Source: Prevotella sp. UBA4376 (GTDB taxonomy: Bacteria; Bacteroidota; Bacteroidia; Bacteroidales; Bacteroidaceae). From it: DNA of 6,710 nucleotides. Where the stretch lies: positions 1 to 6,710 of the forward strand of contig DGRY01000132.1 of the NCBI GenBank assembly GCA_002391185.1, given 5' to 3'. How positions within the stretch are numbered: the first letter of the stretch is position 1; every line of letters begins with the position of its first letter. Positions 6,581 through 6,710 of the stretch are shown here, one piece after another. A program made the translations under genes and the position numbers. The notes below the pieces were generated by a model that ran no database searches, was not told the origin of the DNA, and saw only the letters and a list, made by a program, of their open reading frames with translations.

Positions 6581-6637
6581 ATTATGAGTTACAAATTTGA
6601 AATTAGTTGCGCAAAGCGCAATTACAGATTATGAGTT
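6581..6637. repeat. ATTATGAGTT direct repeats flanking a TTGCGC/GCGCAA hairpin
   Basis: ATTATGAGTT occurs at 6581-6590 and 6628-6637, with related TTGAAATTA/TTGAATTA strings following each copy. Between them, TTGCGC (6607-6612) and GCGCAA (6616-6621) pair perfectly around AAA. The stem extends to 6604-6624 through one G-T pair, giving nine pairs. The combination of an AATTATGA-type repeat and a GCGC hairpin resembles a recurrent Bacteroidales intergenic repeat that I recall. There is no T tract, so it is not a standard intrinsic terminator. Confidence 0.65.
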
Positions 6638-6675
6638 TTGAATTATGCTAACACGAAACACAACCAGTTGGTTTG

Positions 6676-6710
6676 CCCTTCCCCATTGGGGAGGGATGGG
6701 AGAGGCTCCC
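6676..6710. repeat. GC-rich inverted repeat CCTTCCCC-ATT-GGGGAGGG plus a second hairpin at the window edge
   Basis: CCTTCCCC (6677-6684) pairs with GGGGAGGG (6688-6695) around ATT, with one T-G pair. It is followed by GGGAG (6698-6702) pairing with CTCCC (6706-6710) around AGG, which may continue outside the window. Just before lies AACCA-GT-TGGTT (6662-6673). The GC content contrasts sharply with the AT-rich surroundings. CCTCCCC...GGGGAGGG strings of this sort are, from memory, dispersed between genes in many Bacteroidota. Whether they are terminators, attenuators or inert repeats is unknown here. Confidence 0.6.

Larger units (their letters stand above)
6217..6710. other. Gene-free, repeat-rich intergenic region
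   Basis: No open frame here looks like a gene. A start at 6206 gives 85 codons, but it overlaps the lipoprotein stop and its second half simply translates the palindromic element. From 6217 to 6339 the sequence is AT-rich and plain. From 6340 to 6464 lies a palindromic element of about 50 percent GC (63 of 125 by hand count). From 6465 to 6710 follow short direct and inverted repeats listed separately. No classical terminator (GC stem plus T tract) follows the last gene. Confidence 0.75.

Noticed and set aside
6591..6642. Bacteroidota promoter boxes (TTTG and TAnnTTTG) for a gene beyond the right edge
   Set aside because: ATTTG and TTTTG strings occur but no proper TAnnTTTG at the right spacing was found.

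Overview
The window looks like a stretch of a Bacteroidales chromosome, most likely Prevotella or a close relative. The evidence is the AT-rich codon use, the absence of Shine-Dalgarno sequences before the starts, a NigD-like lipoprotein, a DUF6057-type membrane protein, lipoproteins with short LSAC/VSSC lipoboxes, and the style of palindromic and ATTATGAGTT-type intergenic repeats at the right end. The genus is an inference, not a proof.

Layout: six genes all lie on the + strand. First comes the 3' end of an RluA/RluD-type pseudouridine synthase (1-126). It is followed by D-alanine--D-alanine ligase (146-1138), a PlsB/PlsC-superfamily acyltransferase (1167-2318), a NigD-like lipoprotein (2335-3006), a polytopic membrane protein of DUF6057 type with a helical C-terminal half (3049-4665), and a lipoprotein carrying one CxxCH heme-c motif followed by WD40-like (PD40) beta-propeller repeats (4720-6216). 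Gaps are 19, 28, 16, 42 and 54 bases, and no convincing terminator lies between genes, so one long operon or two consecutive ones are plausible. The first three genes are envelope and housekeeping functions: rRNA modification, peptidoglycan precursor synthesis and phospholipid acylation. The last two look like a functional pair, an inner-membrane protein plus a periplasmic or outer-membrane lipoprotein with a possible bound heme.

The 54-base gap before the heme-motif lipoprotein holds three 11-base tandem repeats that run into a small perfect palindrome next to the start codon. The last 494 bases (6217-6710) contain no gene I can support but are dense in repeats. They hold a 125-base element closed by 11-base terminal inverted repeats with at least three hairpins inside (6340-6464), direct repeats of TTTATCATTTA and ATTATGAGTT, a TTGCGC/GCGCAA hairpin, and a CCTTCCCC/GGGGAGGG inverted repeat reaching the window edge.

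No CRISPR array, tRNA, rRNA, transposase, toxin-antitoxin or defence locus is visible. The best candidates for something undescribed are the 125-base palindromic element and the DUF6057 / CxxCH-propeller pair.
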